This document shows positions 1 to 8,270 of a DNA stretch of 64,000 nucleotides, piece by piece. The notes under the pieces were generated by a model. The model saw only the letters and a list, made by a program, of their open reading frames with translations, was not told the DNA's origin and did not search any database. Within the stretch, counting starts at the first letter, position 1. Each line of letters starts with the position of its first letter. Position numbers and translations under genes: made by a program. The stretch is from Euzebyella saccharophila (GTDB lineage Bacteria > Bacteroidota > Bacteroidia > Flavobacteriales > Flavobacteriaceae), in contig NZ_JACYFJ010000001.1 of assembly GCF_014855495.1 (NCBI RefSeq), forward strand, positions 1-64,000, written 5' to 3'.

Positions 1-53
1 AAAGACCGCACTTGAGCCTCAATATGAAAACACCTAACTTTATACACAACAAA

Positions 54-81
54 AAACCAGAGAAGCTAGCTTCTCTGGTTT
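54..81 (-). terminator. Rho-independent terminator of the thioredoxin-like gene
   Basis: A perfect 28-base palindrome (half-site AAACCAGAGAAGCT) is followed on the minus strand by a run of T. It lies about 60 bases after the stop codon of the minus-strand thioredoxin-like gene. Confidence 0.8.
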
Positions 82-138
82 GATATTGATTATTTAAAAA
101 CTGTCAACCTATTTTAGGACGACTCAACTATTAAATCT

Positions 139-435
139 TTATATATACTCGTTTAAAATACCGATTAAGGTATTGGCATCTTGTTCACCACTTTGTCTCC
201 AAACCATTTCTCCCTTTTTATAAATCATGAGGGTTGGTAATCCCTTCACCCTTAGGGCCTGAGACAATTCCTTATTTTTATCTATATCGATTTTTATTAC
301 CTTACCCCTATCCCCCAAGGCGGCAGCTACATCACGTAGGACCGAATGCATGGCAGTACTCTGCTCATTCCATTCGGCATAAAAATCCAACAATACGGGG
401 ATTTTCAAATCTATAAGTTCACCAAACTTTGACAT
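139..435 (-). CDS. Thioredoxin-fold protein lacking both active-site cysteines
   Basis: This 98-residue protein has the length and pattern of a thioredoxin: a beta strand ending in LLDFYAEW, a KIDIDKN strand, and the cis-proline loop GLPTLMIY around residue 67. In place of the WCGPC active site it has W-N-E-Q-S at residues 22-26, and it contains no cysteine at all. It therefore cannot do dithiol-disulfide exchange. A chaperone-like or structural role is inferred, not shown. It is monocistronic, with a good -7 box upstream and a strong terminator downstream. The fold assignment is confident; the function is unknown. Confidence 0.85.
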   Translation of the reverse strand: MSKFGELIDLKIPVLLDFYAEWNEQSTAMHSVLRDVAAALGDRGKVIKIDIDKNKELSQALRVKGLPTLMIYKKGEMVWRQSGEQDANTLIGILNEYI

Positions 436-458
436 AGGTAATTCATTGGGTTAAAAAT

Positions 459-466
459 CAAATGTA
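459..466 (-). promoter_or_regulatory. -7 promoter box of the thioredoxin-like gene
   Basis: TACATTTG matches the Bacteroidetes -7 consensus TAnnTTTG exactly and lies 23 bases before the ATG at 435. No TTG is seen at the ideal -33 spacing. Confidence 0.55.
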
Positions 467-527
467 GTAAAAAATGTTAAATCCGCTTACCAGACCCGGT
501 TATTAAAGACAACGTCCGGCGTTAAAA

Positions 528-1757
528 TCATGTTAAGGGTTTTCGCTTAAGGGTAATCACACTGATCTCTGGCCATATACCCACTCTTCCTGGATATCCC
601 AAGAAGCCAAAACCCCTGTTAACATTAATAAACTGCCCCATCTCTTTATAGATGCCGGCCCAATATTTATAACGCCATTTGACGGGACTCCATTTGATCC
701 AGCCCGGTATTTCAATCCCAAACTGCATCCCGTGGGTATGTCCACTTAAGGTCAGGTGGTAGTGATATTTATCATGAAGTACCACATCTTCCCAATGTGA
801 TGGATCGTGGCTCATTAGTATTTTAAAGTCTTCCGGCTCTATTTGCGCGGAAGCCTTTGTTAGGTCGCCAGCCTTCTTAAAACCGCCCCTTCCCCAGTTC
901 TCAACTCCTACCAGTGCAATTTTATCACTTCCTTTTTCAAGATATCTGTGCTCATTCATTAACAGATCAAAGCCCATTTGCCGTTGAAGGTTTTTCAGGT
1001 CGTCCAAATTTTTACTTTTTAACTCCGGAGTATTCCAAGCTACGTAATCGCCATAGTCATGATTTCCCAACACAGAAAACTTACCGTCCTTGGCCTGTAA
1101 AGTGGAGAACAAATCGGCCCAAGGAAGCATTTCTTCACACTTATTGTTGACCATATCTCCCGTAAACAAAATCACATCACTTTGCTGTTCATTGATCAAG
1201 TCAATAGCATATTCAATTTTCTTTCGGTCATCAAAACTTCCACTATGCACATCGGAAATTTGGGTGATCTGGTAACCATCAAATTCCTCTGGCAGATCTT
1301 CAAATTCCAAGTTGTACTTCAGCACTTGAAAATTATACTTCCCCCTATACATACCATAAAGTAAAGCTCCAAAGGGAATGGCTGCCAAGCCTAGGCCAAT
1401 AAGACTCAAAAACTTACGTCTTTGCGGCAAGGTAAATGTCTTTTCGTTTCCATAAAACTTCGCATAGAATCCCGTTAGCAACCTAAAAATATCCTCCGAA
1501 AAAAGAAAAAGAATCGTAATTAGTTGAAAGGCCATAACTGTCAACAACAGGCCAAAAGCATAGCTTTTAGGCTTACTTAATACGCGCCCCTCTTCTTCTC
1601 CCAAGGTAAATTGATAGATAAAATTCCCCAATACCAAAAGTGCAATGGCAATAAATAGATAATAGACCCAAGGGTACCGAGTCACCGTTTTAAGTGCCTG
1701 AAGGGTATAGAGCCCCAGTGCGAGGTAAAGAACTATAAAAATTATCCAACGTAACAT
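528..1757 (-). CDS. Membrane-anchored metallophosphoesterase (YkuE-like)
   Basis: The C-terminal half is a calcineurin-like phosphoesterase with all metal-binding motifs: DVH (residues about 169-171), FTGD, GNHD, SHDPSHW and SGHTHG. The N-terminal 140 residues hold several membrane segments; the last one is preceded by QRRKFLSLIG, a twin-arginine-like motif, so the catalytic domain probably faces the periplasm. The open frame reaches 1784, but I place the start at 1757 (MLRWIIF) because a perfect -7 box lies between the two candidate ATGs. This gives 409 residues. Substrate is unknown; relatives act on phospholipid or UDP-linked substrates. The family call is firm, the topology inferred. Confidence 0.85.
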   Translation of the reverse strand: MLRWIIFIVLYLALGLYTLQALKTVTRYPWVYYLFIAIALLVLGNFIYQFTLGEEEGRVLSKPKSYAFGLLLTVMAFQLITILFLFSEDIFRLLTGFYAKFYGNEKTFTLPQRRKFLSLIGLGLAAIPFGALLYGMYRGKYNFQVLKYNLEFEDLPEEFDGYQITQISDVHSGSFDDRKKIEYAIDLINEQQSDVILFTGDMVNNKCEEMLPWADLFSTLQAKDGKFSVLGNHDYGDYVAWNTPELKSKNLDDLKNLQRQMGFDLLMNEHRYLEKGSDKIALVGVENWGRGGFKKAGDLTKASAQIEPEDFKILMSHDPSHWEDVVLHDKYHYHLTLSGHTHGMQFGIEIPGWIKWSPVKWRYKYWAGIYKEMGQFINVNRGFGFLGYPGRVGIWPEISVITLKRKPLT

Positions 1758-1761
1758 GGCG

Positions 1762-1769
1762 CAAAGATA
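1762..1769 (-). promoter_or_regulatory. -7 box directly in front of the metallophosphoesterase start
   Basis: TATCTTTG (minus strand) ends four bases before the ATG at 1757. Transcription would start at or beside the start codon, giving a leaderless mRNA. No -33 TTG is visible at 17-23 bases. Confidence 0.5.
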
Positions 1770-1804
1770 TCCCATCCAAGACACCGGATTGCCCCATTTA
1801 GATC

Positions 1805-2527
1805 TTATTTAACCGCTTTTACCACATCCTCAATATTTTCCAACTTGGTAACTGCCAATTTAGTGTCACTTAGGAAAGAAGGGGTATTCATAGAAACTTT
1901 AGGGGCTACTTTTAAACTAGGGATAAAGTGGGTTCCGGACAGATGAATTGCCATAAAGCCGGCCTCCTTAAAAAGGTGGGCATTGTTTGGTTTGACCCCG
2001 CCACCGGGCATAATGGTTATTTTTTCGCTCTTGCGCTGAAGGGATTTTAACAACTCCAATCCTTCAACAGATGAAGTAGCCTGCCCTGAAGATAAAATAG
2101 TTTGTACGCCCATTTCTTGTAATTGTAGTAGCGAATCTTCTGGATTAGACAGCCAATCAAAAGCACGGTGAAAGGTAAAATGTAAATTTCCTGTTAACGT
2201 CACCAACTCCGCTGTTCGCTCTACATCCAAATTATTACGATCACCCAACACACCGGAAACAATTCCTGCAAAACCAAAATCTTTGCACAACTGGATGTTT
2301 TCTTTCATAATTTCAAACTCCACCTGAGAATAGGTAAAATCACCGCTTCTAGGCCTAATCAAAACATGTACGGGAATAGAAATAAGTTCCCTAATTTTTT
2401 TTAATAATCCGTAGGATGAGGTAATACCGCCAACGGCAAGTTCTGAACATAATTCAATTCGGTCAGCTCCCGCTTTCTGTGCATTTAGGGCCGATTGAAC
2501 CGAATTTGCACAAACTTCTACAAGCAT
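1805..2527 (-). CDS. cutC: Copper homeostasis protein CutC family
   Basis: The 240-residue product matches the CutC TIM-barrel family in length and motifs: VEVCANSVQSA at the N-terminus, ADRIELCSEL, GGITSSYGLL, IPVHVLIRPR and MPGGGVKPNN. CutC was linked to copper tolerance in E. coli, but its biochemical activity remains disputed, so the name reflects family only. The gene lies 20 bases downstream of nothing on its own strand except the metallophosphoesterase start region and is divergent from the glycosylasparaginase with 37 bases between the two start codons. Confidence 0.9.
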   Translation of the reverse strand: MLVEVCANSVQSALNAQKAGADRIELCSELAVGGITSSYGLLKKIRELISIPVHVLIRPRSGDFTYSQVEFEIMKENIQLCKDFGFAGIVSGVLGDRNNLDVERTAELVTLTGNLHFTFHRAFDWLSNPEDSLLQLQEMGVQTILSSGQATSSVEGLELLKSLQRKSEKITIMPGGGVKPNNAHLFKEAGFMAIHLSGTHFIPSLKVAPKVSMNTPSFLSDTKLAVTKLENIEDVVKAVK

Positions 2528-2532
2528 AATCG

Positions 2533-2540
2533 TATATTTA
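2533..2540 (+). promoter_or_regulatory. Possible -7 box of the glycosylasparaginase gene
   Basis: TATATTTA matches TAnnTTTG except for the last base and lies 24 bases before the ATG at 2565, in the short divergent gap with cutC. Confidence 0.35.
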
Positions 2541-2564
2541 GCCGACTAAATTAAACAACCGAAA

Positions 2565-3551
2565 ATGAAAAGGAGAAAATTCTTAAAAAATTCAAGCCTT
2601 ACCGCGGCGGGAGCCCTATCAGCTCCTTTAATGGCCAACTACCAAAAGAATGGCATTAGCAATCCAGAAAATGAAATAGACCTACCTGTTAAACCTATTG
2701 CTGTGTGCACTTGGAACTTTAAAAATGCCACGGCCAAAGCATGGGAAGTGCTCGAAAAAGGAGGCAACTCCTTAGACGCCGTAGAGCAAGGTGTAATGGT
2801 AGAGGAAGCAGATGTTAAAAATGAAACCGTAGGAAAAGGCGGTAGGCCAGATCGAGATGGAAACGTAACCCTTGATGCCTGCATAATGGATAAGGACGGT
2901 AATTGTGGTTCTGTGGTCTACCTTCAAAATATTGTACACCCGGTTTCCGTGGCCCGAAAGGTTATGGAAGAAACCCCCCACATCATTCTTGCCGGAAGAG
3001 GTGCCGAACAATTTGCCTACGAACAAGGGTTTAAAAAAGAGGACTTGTTTACGGAAAGCACCCGAAAACAGTACGAAGAGTGGAAGAAAACCTCTAAATA
3101 CGAAACTATCATCAACATTGAAAACCATGACACCATTGGTATGTTGGCCATGGATGAAAATGGGGATATTTCAGGAGCCTGCACTACTAGTGGCATGGCC
3201 TACAAAGTAGGTGGCCGCGTTGGCGATAGCCCCATTATTGGCGCCGGACTATTTGTTGATAACGAGGTAGGGGCCGCCACTGCCACCGGAGTTGGTGAAG
3301 AGGTAATCCGCACCGTAGGTAGCTTTCTGATTGTAGAACTAATGAGGCAAGGCAAGAGTCCGCAAGAAGCGTGTGAAGAAGGTGTAAAAAGAATAATGGC
3401 AAAGAACAAAGACCGAAAGGATTTTCAAATAGGATTTCTTGCCCTTAACAAAAAAGGGGAAACCGGTGGATATTGCGTACACCCAGGTTTTACCTACAGC
3501 CAGTATACGGAGAAAGGACAAGAGAATGTGAATGTTGAAAGTTTTTATTAA
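2565..3551 (+). CDS. N4-(beta-N-acetylglucosaminyl)-L-asparaginase (glycosylasparaginase), Tat-exported
   Basis: This Ntn-hydrolase cleaves the bond between asparagine and N-acetylglucosamine in N-glycans after removal of the peptide. The autoprocessing motif NHDTIGM is present, with Thr190 as the predicted new N-terminal nucleophile, followed by the conserved GACTTSGMAYK and GRVGDSPIIGAGLFVD blocks. The N-terminus KRRKFLKNSSLTAAGA is a twin-arginine signal, so export before or after folding through Tat is expected. The length (328) fits the family, known from a structurally solved flavobacterial enzyme. It sits alone between a divergent cutC and its own terminator, and likely serves scavenging of glycoprotein glycans. 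Confidence 0.92.
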   Translation: MKRRKFLKNSSLTAAGALSAPLMANYQKNGISNPENEIDLPVKPIAVCTWNFKNATAKAWEVLEKGGNSLDAVEQGVMVEEADVKNETVGKGGRPDRDGNVTLDACIMDKDGNCGSVVYLQNIVHPVSVARKVMEETPHIILAGRGAEQFAYEQGFKKEDLFTESTRKQYEEWKKTSKYETIINIENHDTIGMLAMDENGDISGACTTSGMAYKVGGRVGDSPIIGAGLFVDNEVGAATATGVGEEVIRTVGSFLIVELMRQGKSPQEACEEGVKRIMAKNKDRKDFQIGFLALNKKGETGGYCVHPGFTYSQYTEKGQENVNVESFY

Positions 3552-3574
3552 AAAAACCATCATTTCAGATAGAT

Positions 3575-3600
3575 AAAAGCGGGCTATGCCCGCTTTTTTT
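3575..3600 (+). terminator. Terminator after the glycosylasparaginase gene
   Basis: A 10-base perfect stem (AAAAGCGGGC / GCCCGCTTTT) with a TAT loop runs into a T tract, 24 bases after the stop codon. Confidence 0.9.
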
Positions 3601-3674
3601 ATTCACAATTTCGGGGTAATTAAATGCAAATTCATAATTTGAACCGCTAACTTCGTATTTTAAATACCGTTTTC

Positions 3675-6509
3675 ATGTCCGAACAAAAAAGACTCTTCCT
3701 ATTAGATGCCTACGCCCTTATTTTTCGTGGTTATTATGCCCTTATAAAAAACCCAAGAATTAACTCCAAGGGTATGGATACCAGTGCCATTATGGGGTTT
3801 ATGAATTCCCTTTTTGACGTCATCAAAAGGGAAAAGCCGGACCATTTGGCGGTTTGCTTTGATAAAGGGGGTAGTGCAGAACGTACGGAGCTTTTTCCGG
3901 AATACAAGGCCAATAGGGACGAAACGCCCGATGCGATTAAAATTGCCATACCTTTTATTCAAGATATTTTAAAGGCGATGCACATTCCATCCGTCGTGTT
4001 GGAAGGTTGGGAAGCCGATGATATTATCGGAACCTTGTCCAAACAGGCCGAAAAAGAAGGTTATAAAGTGTACATGGTCACTCCTGACAAGGATTTTGGA
4101 CAATTGGTTACCGAGAATGTATTTATGTACCGCCCTGCGAGAATGGGCAACGGCATTGAAATTTGGGGAATACCCGAAGTACAAAAACGCTTTGGCGTTG
4201 AAAGACCGGAACAGGTAATAGACTACCTAGGTATGATGGGCGATGCTAGTGATAATATTCCCGGGCTTCCCGGGGTAGGCGATAAGACCGCCAAGAAATT
4301 CATTGCCCAGTTCGGATCTATGGAAGGTCTTTTTGAGAACATCGACCAGCTTAAGGGAAAAATGAAAGAGAAGGTTGAGGAGAACCAAGAGTTGGGACTA
4401 CTTTCCAAAAAATTGGCGACCATCTGTACCGACTGTGATGTTACTTTCAATGCCGAAGACTATGAATTATCCGTTCCTGACAGCGAAAAAGTTCAAGAGA
4501 TTTTCGAGGAACTCGAATTTAGAAGGCTTAAAGACCAGTTTATCAAAATTTTTTCCGGGGAAACCGAGGAAACCCAAACTCAGGTTACCAGTACCGAAAC
4601 AGCCAAAAAGCAAGCGCAAACGGCCGGCAGCGGTCAATTTACTTTATTTGGTGGCGATGGCACAGCCCCAGCGACCATCAAGGATAGTTCTAGCAGAATG
4701 ACCATTAAAGATGTGGCACACTCATATCAAAGTGTAGCACCCGGTATGGCCATGAAACTGTTTTTACAGAATTTAATGAAACAGACTTCTGTTTGTTTTG
4801 ATACGGAAACAACCTCTATCAATCCGTTGGAAGCCCAATTGGTGGGTATTGCCTTTTCATGGGAAGCCACCAAAGGCTTTTACATTCCCTTTCCAGAGGA
4901 CAAAGAAAAGGCACAGGAACTGATAGAAGAACTGCGTCCGTTTTTTGAATCGGAAGAAATTGAAAAAATTGGCCAGAACCTTAAGTATGACATCAAAGTG
5001 TTGGATAAATACGGGGTTGATGTGAAAGGCAAGTTGTTCGATACCATGTTGGCACATTACCTGATCAATCCGGATATGAGGCATAATATGGATGTGCTTT
5101 CGGAAACCTATCTAAATTACACCCCTATTTCTATTACGGAACTTATTGGCAAGAAAGGAAAGAACCAATTGAGCATGCGCCAGGTTCCTTTAGAAAAACA
5201 GACCGAATATGCCGTTGAGGATGCGGATGTCACTTTTCAATTGGCCCAACATTTTAGACCGGAACTGGCAGAAGCGAAAACCGCGGACTTATTTAACGAT
5301 ATTGAAATTCCCCTTTTGCGGGTATTGGCAGATATGGAATTGGAAGGAATAAATCTGGACAAGGACTTTTTAAATTCTCTTTCCGATGACCTTACCAATG
5401 ACATAAAAGCCTTGGAAGAAAAAATTTACGAAGCGGCCGGGGAAGAGTTCAATATAGGCTCACCTAAACAATTGGGAGAAATTCTATTTAGCAAGATGAA
5501 GTTGGTGGACAAGCCCAAGAAAACCAAAACGGGCCAGTTTTCCACTTCTGAAGATGTACTTTCATATTTGGCAAAAGACCATGAAATTATTCAGCATGTG
5601 CTGGATTACCGCGGACTTACCAAATTAAAAAGCACCTATGTAGATGCCCTACCGGAACAGGTAGAGGCCACTACAGGTCGGGTTCATACTGATTATATGC
5701 AAACCGTAGCCGCTACCGGGCGTTTAAGTAGTAACAATCCCAACCTTCAAAATATTCCCATACGAACCGAACGCGGAAGACAGGTAAGAAAGGCATTTGT
5801 TCCCAAAAACGATGAATACACCCTGCTGGCAGCGGATTATTCCCAGATAGAACTACGGATCATTGCCGCTTTGAGCGAAGAGGCTACCATGATCGAGGCT
5901 TTTAAAAACGGAGAGGACATCCATGCCTCCACCGCCTCCAAGGTGTTCAATGTTCCCATTGATGAAGTTACCAGGGAACAGCGTAGCAACGCCAAAACGG
6001 TCAATTTTGGAATTATTTACGGCGTGTCCGCCTTCGGGTTAAGCAACCAAACAGACTTGTCCCGTTCCGAAGCCAAGGAATTGATAGACACCTATTACAA
6101 GACCTACCCCAAACTCCGTAACTACATTAGTGAACAAGTTGATTTTGCAAGGGACAACGGTTATGTGCAGACCGTTTTGGGCAGAAGGCGTTATTTAAAG
6201 GATATTAATGGCAGCAATGCCGTAGTACGGGGGGCAGCTGAACGAAACGCGGTAAACGCCCCGATTCAAGGTAGTGCTGCCGACATTATCAAAATTGCCA
6301 TGATAAACATCCACAAGAAGCTGGAAGCAGGCAACTATGAAAGTAAAATGTTACTTCAAGTACATGATGAATTGGTCTTTGACGTGTATAAGCCGGAGCT
6401 GGAAGAATTAAAACCCTTGATTCAATCCGAGATGGAGAATGCCTACAAATTATCGGTCCCCCTGGATGTAGAGATTGGCTTGGGTGATAATTGGCTAGTG
6501 GCGCATTAG
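3675..6509 (+). CDS. polA: DNA polymerase I
   Basis: The 944-residue protein has all three PolI domains. The 5'-3' nuclease starts at residue 1 (LFLLDAYALIFRGYYAL). The 3'-5' exonuclease keeps its acidic residues: FDTETTS near 375, GQNLKYD and YAVEDADVTFQL, so proofreading should be intact. The polymerase domain has motif A (LLAADYSQIELRI, near 716), motif B (KTVNFGIIYGVSAFGL, near 773) and motif C (VHDELVFD, near 896). The O-helix carries phenylalanine, as in E. coli. The role is Okazaki fragment processing and gap filling. A divergent -7-like TAACTTCG lies at 3648-3655. The gene is alone; a long palindrome follows it. Confidence 0.98.
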   Translation: MSEQKRLFLLDAYALIFRGYYALIKNPRINSKGMDTSAIMGFMNSLFDVIKREKPDHLAVCFDKGGSAERTELFPEYKANRDETPDAIKIAIPFIQDILKAMHIPSVVLEGWEADDIIGTLSKQAEKEGYKVYMVTPDKDFGQLVTENVFMYRPARMGNGIEIWGIPEVQKRFGVERPEQVIDYLGMMGDASDNIPGLPGVGDKTAKKFIAQFGSMEGLFENIDQLKGKMKEKVEENQELGLLSKKLATICTDCDVTFNAEDYELSVPDSEKVQEIFEELEFRRLKDQFIKIFSGETEETQTQVTSTETAKKQAQTAGSGQFTLFGGDGTAPATIKDSSSRMTIKDVAHSYQSVAPGMAMKLFLQNLMKQTSVCFDTETTSINPLEAQLVGIAFSWEATKGFYIPFPEDKEKAQELIEELRPFFESEEIEKIGQNLKYDIKVLDKYGVDVKGKLFDTMLAHYLINPDMRHNMDVLSETYLNYTPISITELIGKKGKNQLSMRQVPLEKQTEYAVEDADVTFQLAQHFRPELAEAKTADLFNDIEIPLLRVLADMELEGINLDKDFLNSLSDDLTNDIKALEEKIYEAAGEEFNIGSPKQLGEILFSKMKLVDKPKKTKTGQFSTSEDVLSYLAKDHEIIQHVLDYRGLTKLKSTYVDALPEQVEATTGRVHTDYMQTVAATGRLSSNNPNLQNIPIRTERGRQVRKAFVPKNDEYTLLAADYSQIELRIIAALSEEATMIEAFKNGEDIHASTASKVFNVPIDEVTREQRSNAKTVNFGIIYGVSAFGLSNQTDLSRSEAKELIDTYYKTYPKLRNYISEQVDFARDNGYVQTVLGRRRYLKDINGSNAVVRGAAERNAVNAPIQGSAADIIKIAMINIHKKLEAGNYESKMLLQVHDELVFDVYKPELEELKPLIQSEMENAYKLSVPLDVEIGLGDNWLVAH

Positions 6510-6581
6510 ACCACACGTCGCTGTCTCCAATTTAGTGCAAGAAAAAATCACTAAATGCCTAAATTATTGTTAACGCAATAC

Positions 6582-6619
6582 CAATTACCTTCTATACAAC
6601 GTTGTATAGAAGGTAATTG
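6582..6619. repeat. 38-bp perfect palindrome between polA and the next gene
   Basis: Half-site CAATTACCTTCTATACAAC is followed immediately by its exact reverse complement, then by ATTTTT. It could act as the polA terminator on the plus strand, or as a dyad operator for the gene whose ATG begins 14 bases later. The T run is short and the stem is AT-rich. Confidence 0.8.
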
Positions 6620-6632
6620 ATTTTTACAAACA

Positions 6633-6968
6633 ATGAAACTTAAATGGTTTTTAGGGGTGATTTTGCTTATTATGTCTTTGGCAGTAGTTGCACAAGAGGA
6701 ACCTTATTCTCAACAAACCCCAAAACCACAAAAAGTAAAGGTATTCCCCAATCCGGCCACCAATGTGGTGAACATAATAGGATTGACCAATAGTGATAAA
6801 GCAAATATTACCATATATGATATTTATGGCAACCCAATCTTTTCAAGACAATGGGAAATTAGAAAACATGCCCTAAGCATACCAGTGTCTTCCTTAGAAG
6901 CCGGTGCATACATTATTACTATCAACTCCAATCAACAAAACGTACGTACCAAGTTCTACAAGAAATAA
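6633..6968 (+). CDS. Small secreted protein made of little more than a T9SS type A sorting domain
   Basis: The 111-residue product has a signal peptide (KWFLGVILLIMSLAVVAQ) and about 15 spacer residues. It then has a complete type A C-terminal sorting domain: VKVFPNPATNVVNI, ITIYDIYGNPIF, LSIPVSSLEAGAYIITI and the final basic KFYKK. In normal T9SS cargo this domain is the last 70-80 residues of a much larger protein and is removed on export. Here no cargo domain remains. It may be a real mini-cargo, or the last exon-like remnant of a larger gene. The ATG is 14 bases after a 38-bp palindrome, and the reading frame is intact. Confidence 0.85.
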   Translation: MKLKWFLGVILLIMSLAVVAQEEPYSQQTPKPQKVKVFPNPATNVVNIIGLTNSDKANITIYDIYGNPIFSRQWEIRKHALSIPVSSLEAGAYIITINSNQQNVRTKFYKK

Positions 6969-7096
6969 ATTAAAATTCCACTTTGTGGTAGGCACTATTT
7001 AAATAATCTTACCTTAGCAAATACTTTGGGAGCCCATTACAAAATGACCCCTCTTTTTCCTTTTAATTTTTTTAAAAAATATTCTGAAATAACCAT

Positions 7097-7126
7097 TTGT
7101 TATTCAGAAGAATTAGTGTACATTTG
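7097..7126 (+). promoter_or_regulatory. Canonical flavobacterial promoter of rplM-rpsI
   Basis: TTG at 7097-7099 is separated by exactly 19 bases from TACATTTG at 7119-7126, the textbook TTG-N19-TAnnTTTG arrangement. A short hairpin (CCCG TTTAT CGGG) lies just after it in the leader. The start codon is 46 bases downstream of the box. Confidence 0.85.
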
Positions 7127-7172
7127 CAGCCCGTTTATCGGGATTGAAGTGTTTAATTAAAAAGTAACCGTA

Positions 7173-7628
7173 GTGGATACATTAAGTTATAAGACCGTTT
7201 CTGCCAATAAGTCAACTGTAGACAAGCAGTGGGTGTTGGTTGATGCCGAAGGGGAAGCTCTAGGGCGTTTAGCTTCTAAAGTTGCTAAAGTACTTAGAGG
7301 GAAACATAAGCCTAGTTACACTCCCCATGTAGATTGTGGTGATAATGTTATTATCATCAATGCCGAGAAGATTGAAATGAGCGGCAACAAGTGGAACGAG
7401 AAAGTTTATTTGAGATACACAGGGTATCCAGGTGGGCAACGTTCTACTTCCGCTAAGGAGCTTTTAGCTAAAAATCCAGCTCAAATTGTTGAGAAAGCGG
7501 TAAAAGGAATGCTTCCAAAAAACAGATTGGGTGCCGACCTTTTTAGAAACCTAAAAGTTTATGTTGGTGCAGAGCATGATCACGAAGCTCAAAAACCAAC
7601 GGTAATCAACTTAAAAGAATTCAAGTAA
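7173..7628 (+). CDS. rplM: Large-subunit ribosomal protein L13 (uL13)
   Basis: The 151-residue protein carries the L13 signatures: [46 protein letters not shown] and GMLPKNRLG. The start is a GTG codon (GTG GAT ACA), chosen because the N-terminus [12 protein letters not shown] is typical of flavobacterial L13. The stop codon overlaps the rpsI start by one base (TAATG), so the two genes are translationally coupled, as is universal for the rplM-rpsI pair. A canonical promoter lies upstream. Confidence 0.98.
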   Translation: MDTLSYKTVSANKSTVDKQWVLVDAEGEALGRLASKVAKVLRGKHKPSYTPHVDCGDNVIIINAEKIEMSGNKWNEKVYLRYTGYPGGQRSTSAKELLAKNPAQIVEKAVKGMLPKNRLGADLFRNLKVYVGAEHDHEAQKPTVINLKEFK

Positions 7629-8014
7629 TGGAGACCATTCACAAAATCGGAAGAAGAAAAACAGCTGTGGCCCGTGTTTACGTTTCTACTGGAAGCGGAA
7701 AAATCACTGTAAACCAGAGAGAATTGAACGATTATTTTCCTACTGCTACACTTCAATACAAAGTGAAGCAACCTTTTTCCCTAACGAATACTGAAGACGC
7801 GTATGACGTTAAGGTAAATGTTTATGGAGGTGGTATCACCGGTCAAGCGGAAGCTGTTCGTCTTGCTTTGTCAAGAGCTATGTGTGAAGTTGACGGTGAA
7901 AATCGTTCTGTTTTGAAACCGGAAGGTCTTTTAACTCGTGACCCAAGAATGGTGGAGCGTAAGAAATACGGTCAGAAAAAGGCCCGTAAGAAATTCCAGT
8001 TCTCTAAACGTTAA
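7628..8014 (+). CDS. rpsI: Small-subunit ribosomal protein S9 (uS9)
   Basis: The 128-residue protein is a standard S9: IGRRKTAVARVYV at the N-terminus, GGGITGQAEAVRLALSRA in the middle, and the invariant basic tail ending KKARKKFQFSKR that reaches the P-site tRNA. It overlaps rplM by one base and is closed by a strong terminator 15 bases downstream, so rplM-rpsI is a two-gene operon separate from rpsB-tsf. Confidence 0.98.
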   Translation: METIHKIGRRKTAVARVYVSTGSGKITVNQRELNDYFPTATLQYKVKQPFSLTNTEDAYDVKVNVYGGGITGQAEAVRLALSRAMCEVDGENRSVLKPEGLLTRDPRMVERKKYGQKKARKKFQFSKR

Positions 8015-8029
8015 GACAGAATTTTATAT

Positions 8030-8064
8030 TTGGCATCTTCTTTTTGGAAGATGCCAATTTTTAT
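8030..8064 (+). terminator. Terminator of rplM-rpsI
   Basis: An 11-base perfect stem (TTGGCATCTTC / GAAGATGCCAA) with a 6-base loop is followed by TTTTTATATTTTT. Confidence 0.92.
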
Positions 8065-8270
8065 ATTTTTAACCTAAGTTCATTGAAAGTTCGCCTCTTG
8101 GCGAATAAATTAAGGCTGTATTCTTTACCAAAGGAAACAGTATCCGGGAGACCCAAAAGAACCCTAAATTCAATTGGGCACCGTTAGTTTAGCATCTAAA
8201 TGATAGAGGCTCCTCATAAAGAGGTACCACTTTGTCATTGCCTATTCAAAAGAACGTAAACTAAATTAAA
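8065..8270 (+). other. Leader region of rpsB, about 200 bases, no gene
   Basis: No open frame of note is present. Short hairpins can be drawn (TTCGCC TCTT GGCGAA near 8087-8102; CCTC ATAAA GAGG near 8213-8225), so a structured leader that autoregulates rpsB is possible. I see no exact TAnnTTTG box, so the promoter position is unknown. Confidence 0.35.

Noticed and set aside
2772-3128. Minus-strand open frame of 118 codons opposite the glycosylasparaginase gene
   Set aside because: Antisense shadow; no start signal or domain, and the plus-strand enzyme is certain.
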